This document shows positions 6,584 to 7,224 of a stretch of 7,224 nucleotides of DNA, piece after piece. Source of the stretch: an uncultured Clostridia bacterium. GTDB taxonomy: Bacteria > Bacillota > Clostridia > Christensenellales > Borkfalkiaceae. Below the pieces are notes generated by a model, which made no database searches, was not told where the DNA came from, and saw nothing but the letters and a program-made list of their open reading frames with translations. A program made the position numbers and the translations under genes. Where the stretch lies: positions 1-7,224 of the forward strand of contig CALGVF010000251.1 of assembly GCA_937920115.1 (NCBI GenBank), read 5' to 3'. Each line of letters opens with the position of its first letter. Within the stretch, counting starts at the first letter, position 1.

Positions 6584-6607
6584 ATGAAATTTAAAGAAAT
6601 GCTGTGA
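6584..6607 (+). other. Seven-codon ORF just after recN, possibly a gene remnant
   Basis: ATG at 6584, two bases after the recN stop, opens a frame reading MKFKEML before a TGA at 6605-6607. Its tight spacing after recN is like that of the genuine operon genes, and it sits exactly where the base composition changes. It could be the stump of a former operon gene cut short by the rearrangement that brought in the downstream gene. It could equally be a chance ATG. I do not call it a gene. Confidence 0.15.
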
Positions 6608-6640
6608 GAAGATTAAATAATAAAAACTAAAGAAAAAACT

Positions 6641-7224
6641 ATGAGAAATTTAAAATTTACAAATATTATCATTTTGATTGTTTTTTTGTTATCAATCACT
6701 GGTTGTAAAGCGGTTTGGACAACGAGTAACGAAAATGAATCGTATAACAAAAACAACGTAAGACCGCAAAAATATCAGGTTACTTTTGTATATTGTAATG
6801 GAACAAATAATTCAAATGTTTTAGTACAAGAAGGAGATACAGTCTCCACTCCTAGAGATCCCCAAAAAACAAATTATATTTTTAACGGATGGTATACTGA
6901 AAATTCATTAATTAATCGCTATGATTTCTCTAAACCAATTAATAGAGATTTAACCTTATATGCTAAATATGAAATTGATGCTGTTACACTAACAAACAGA
7001 ATATCGTCTGATATAATTAAAGGCGTTGTGAAAGTTTATAATAAAAGTTATAATTCTTTTTTAGGCATTGAAACAACAAGTTCTACATCTTTAGGTTCGG
7101 GGTTTTGTTTTCACATTCAAAACGGTTACTATTACATATTGACTAATTGCCACGTGGCAAAAAAGGATTCGTCATACGATTATCAATCATTTACAATTGA
7201 GGATTATCAAGGTAAGACATATAA
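6641..7224 (+). CDS. Lipoprotein with InlB-type repeat and trypsin-like serine protease domain (3' end outside window)
   Basis: The frame is open from the ATG at 6641 to the window edge, giving 194 residues of an unfinished protein. Residues 1-22 form a lipoprotein signal: a short basic start, the hydrophobic run IIILIVFLLSI and lipobox ITGC with Cys22. A Thr/Asn-rich linker leads to one Listeria-Bacteroides (InlB B, Flg_new) repeat at about 46-110, from YQVTFVYCNG through FNGWYTENS to LTLYAKY. Next, GSGFCFHIQNGYYYILTNCHV (152-172) is the start of a trypsin-like (HtrA/S1-type) protease domain, with His171 as the likely catalytic histidine. The Asp and Ser lie beyond the window. It is expected to be a surface-anchored protease or sensor. 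The ribosome site is weak (AAAGA before the ATG). AT-rich codons set it apart from recN, suggesting horizontal acquisition. Confidence 0.85.
   Translation, partial: MRNLKFTNIIILIVFLLSITGCKAVWTTSNENESYNKNNVRPQKYQVTFVYCNGTNNSNVLVQEGDTVSTPRDPQKTNYIFNGWYTENSLINRYDFSKPINRDLTLYAKYEIDAVTLTNRISSDIIKGVVKVYNKSYNSFLGIETTSSTSLGSGFCFHIQNGYYYILTNCHVAKKDSSYDYQSFTIEDYQGKTY

Noticed and set aside
6582..6640. Promoter or terminator between recN and the lipoprotein gene
   Set aside because: The stretch is A-rich, but I found no -35/-10 pair with reasonable match and spacing and no stable stem. How the lipoprotein gene is transcribed is therefore left open.

Overview
The window looks like chromosomal DNA of an endospore-forming Bacillota lineage, most likely a member of the Clostridia. 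The main reason is gene order: a probable spoIIIAH tail, then asp23 (Gls24 family), nusB, folD, ispA, tlyA, nadK, argR and recN, all on the + strand. This is the conserved spoIIIA-to-recN block of Bacillota in a compact form. The taxonomic call is an inference from order and protein motifs, and I cannot name a species.

Layout: positions 1-156 are the C-terminal end of an upstream CDS. A 107-base gap follows with a textbook sigma-A promoter (TTGACA, 17-base spacer, TGn-extended TATAAT) and a GAAA-tetraloop hairpin at the expected mRNA 5' end, leading into asp23 (264-614). The asp23-nusB gap holds a GC-rich hairpin and then a strong intrinsic terminator, so asp23 looks like a one-gene transcription unit with limited readthrough. 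From nusB (720) to recN (6581) seven genes are packed with gaps of 1 to 5 bases or overlaps of 4 to 11 bases, and I see no convincing internal promoter or terminator. The homologous Bacillus operon carries xseA and xseB between folD and ispA, and dxs between ispA and tlyA; all three are absent here.

The operon joins unrelated housekeeping tasks: transcription antitermination (NusB), one-carbon folate metabolism (FolD), isoprenoid chain elongation (IspA), rRNA 2'-O-methylation (TlyA), NADP supply (NadK), arginine regulation (ArgR) and double-strand-break repair (RecN). NadK and FolD both bear on the cellular NADP(H) pool. The rest share a transcript more than a pathway.

Immediately after recN the base composition falls sharply. 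A new gene starts at 6641 and runs off the window. It encodes a lipoprotein with an InlB/Listeria-Bacteroides repeat and the beginning of a trypsin-like serine protease domain. This is the accessory part of the window. I found no CRISPR array, tRNA, rRNA or insertion sequence. The most notable items are the terminator directly in front of nusB and the compositional break with its surface protease; neither amounts to a demonstrated new system.
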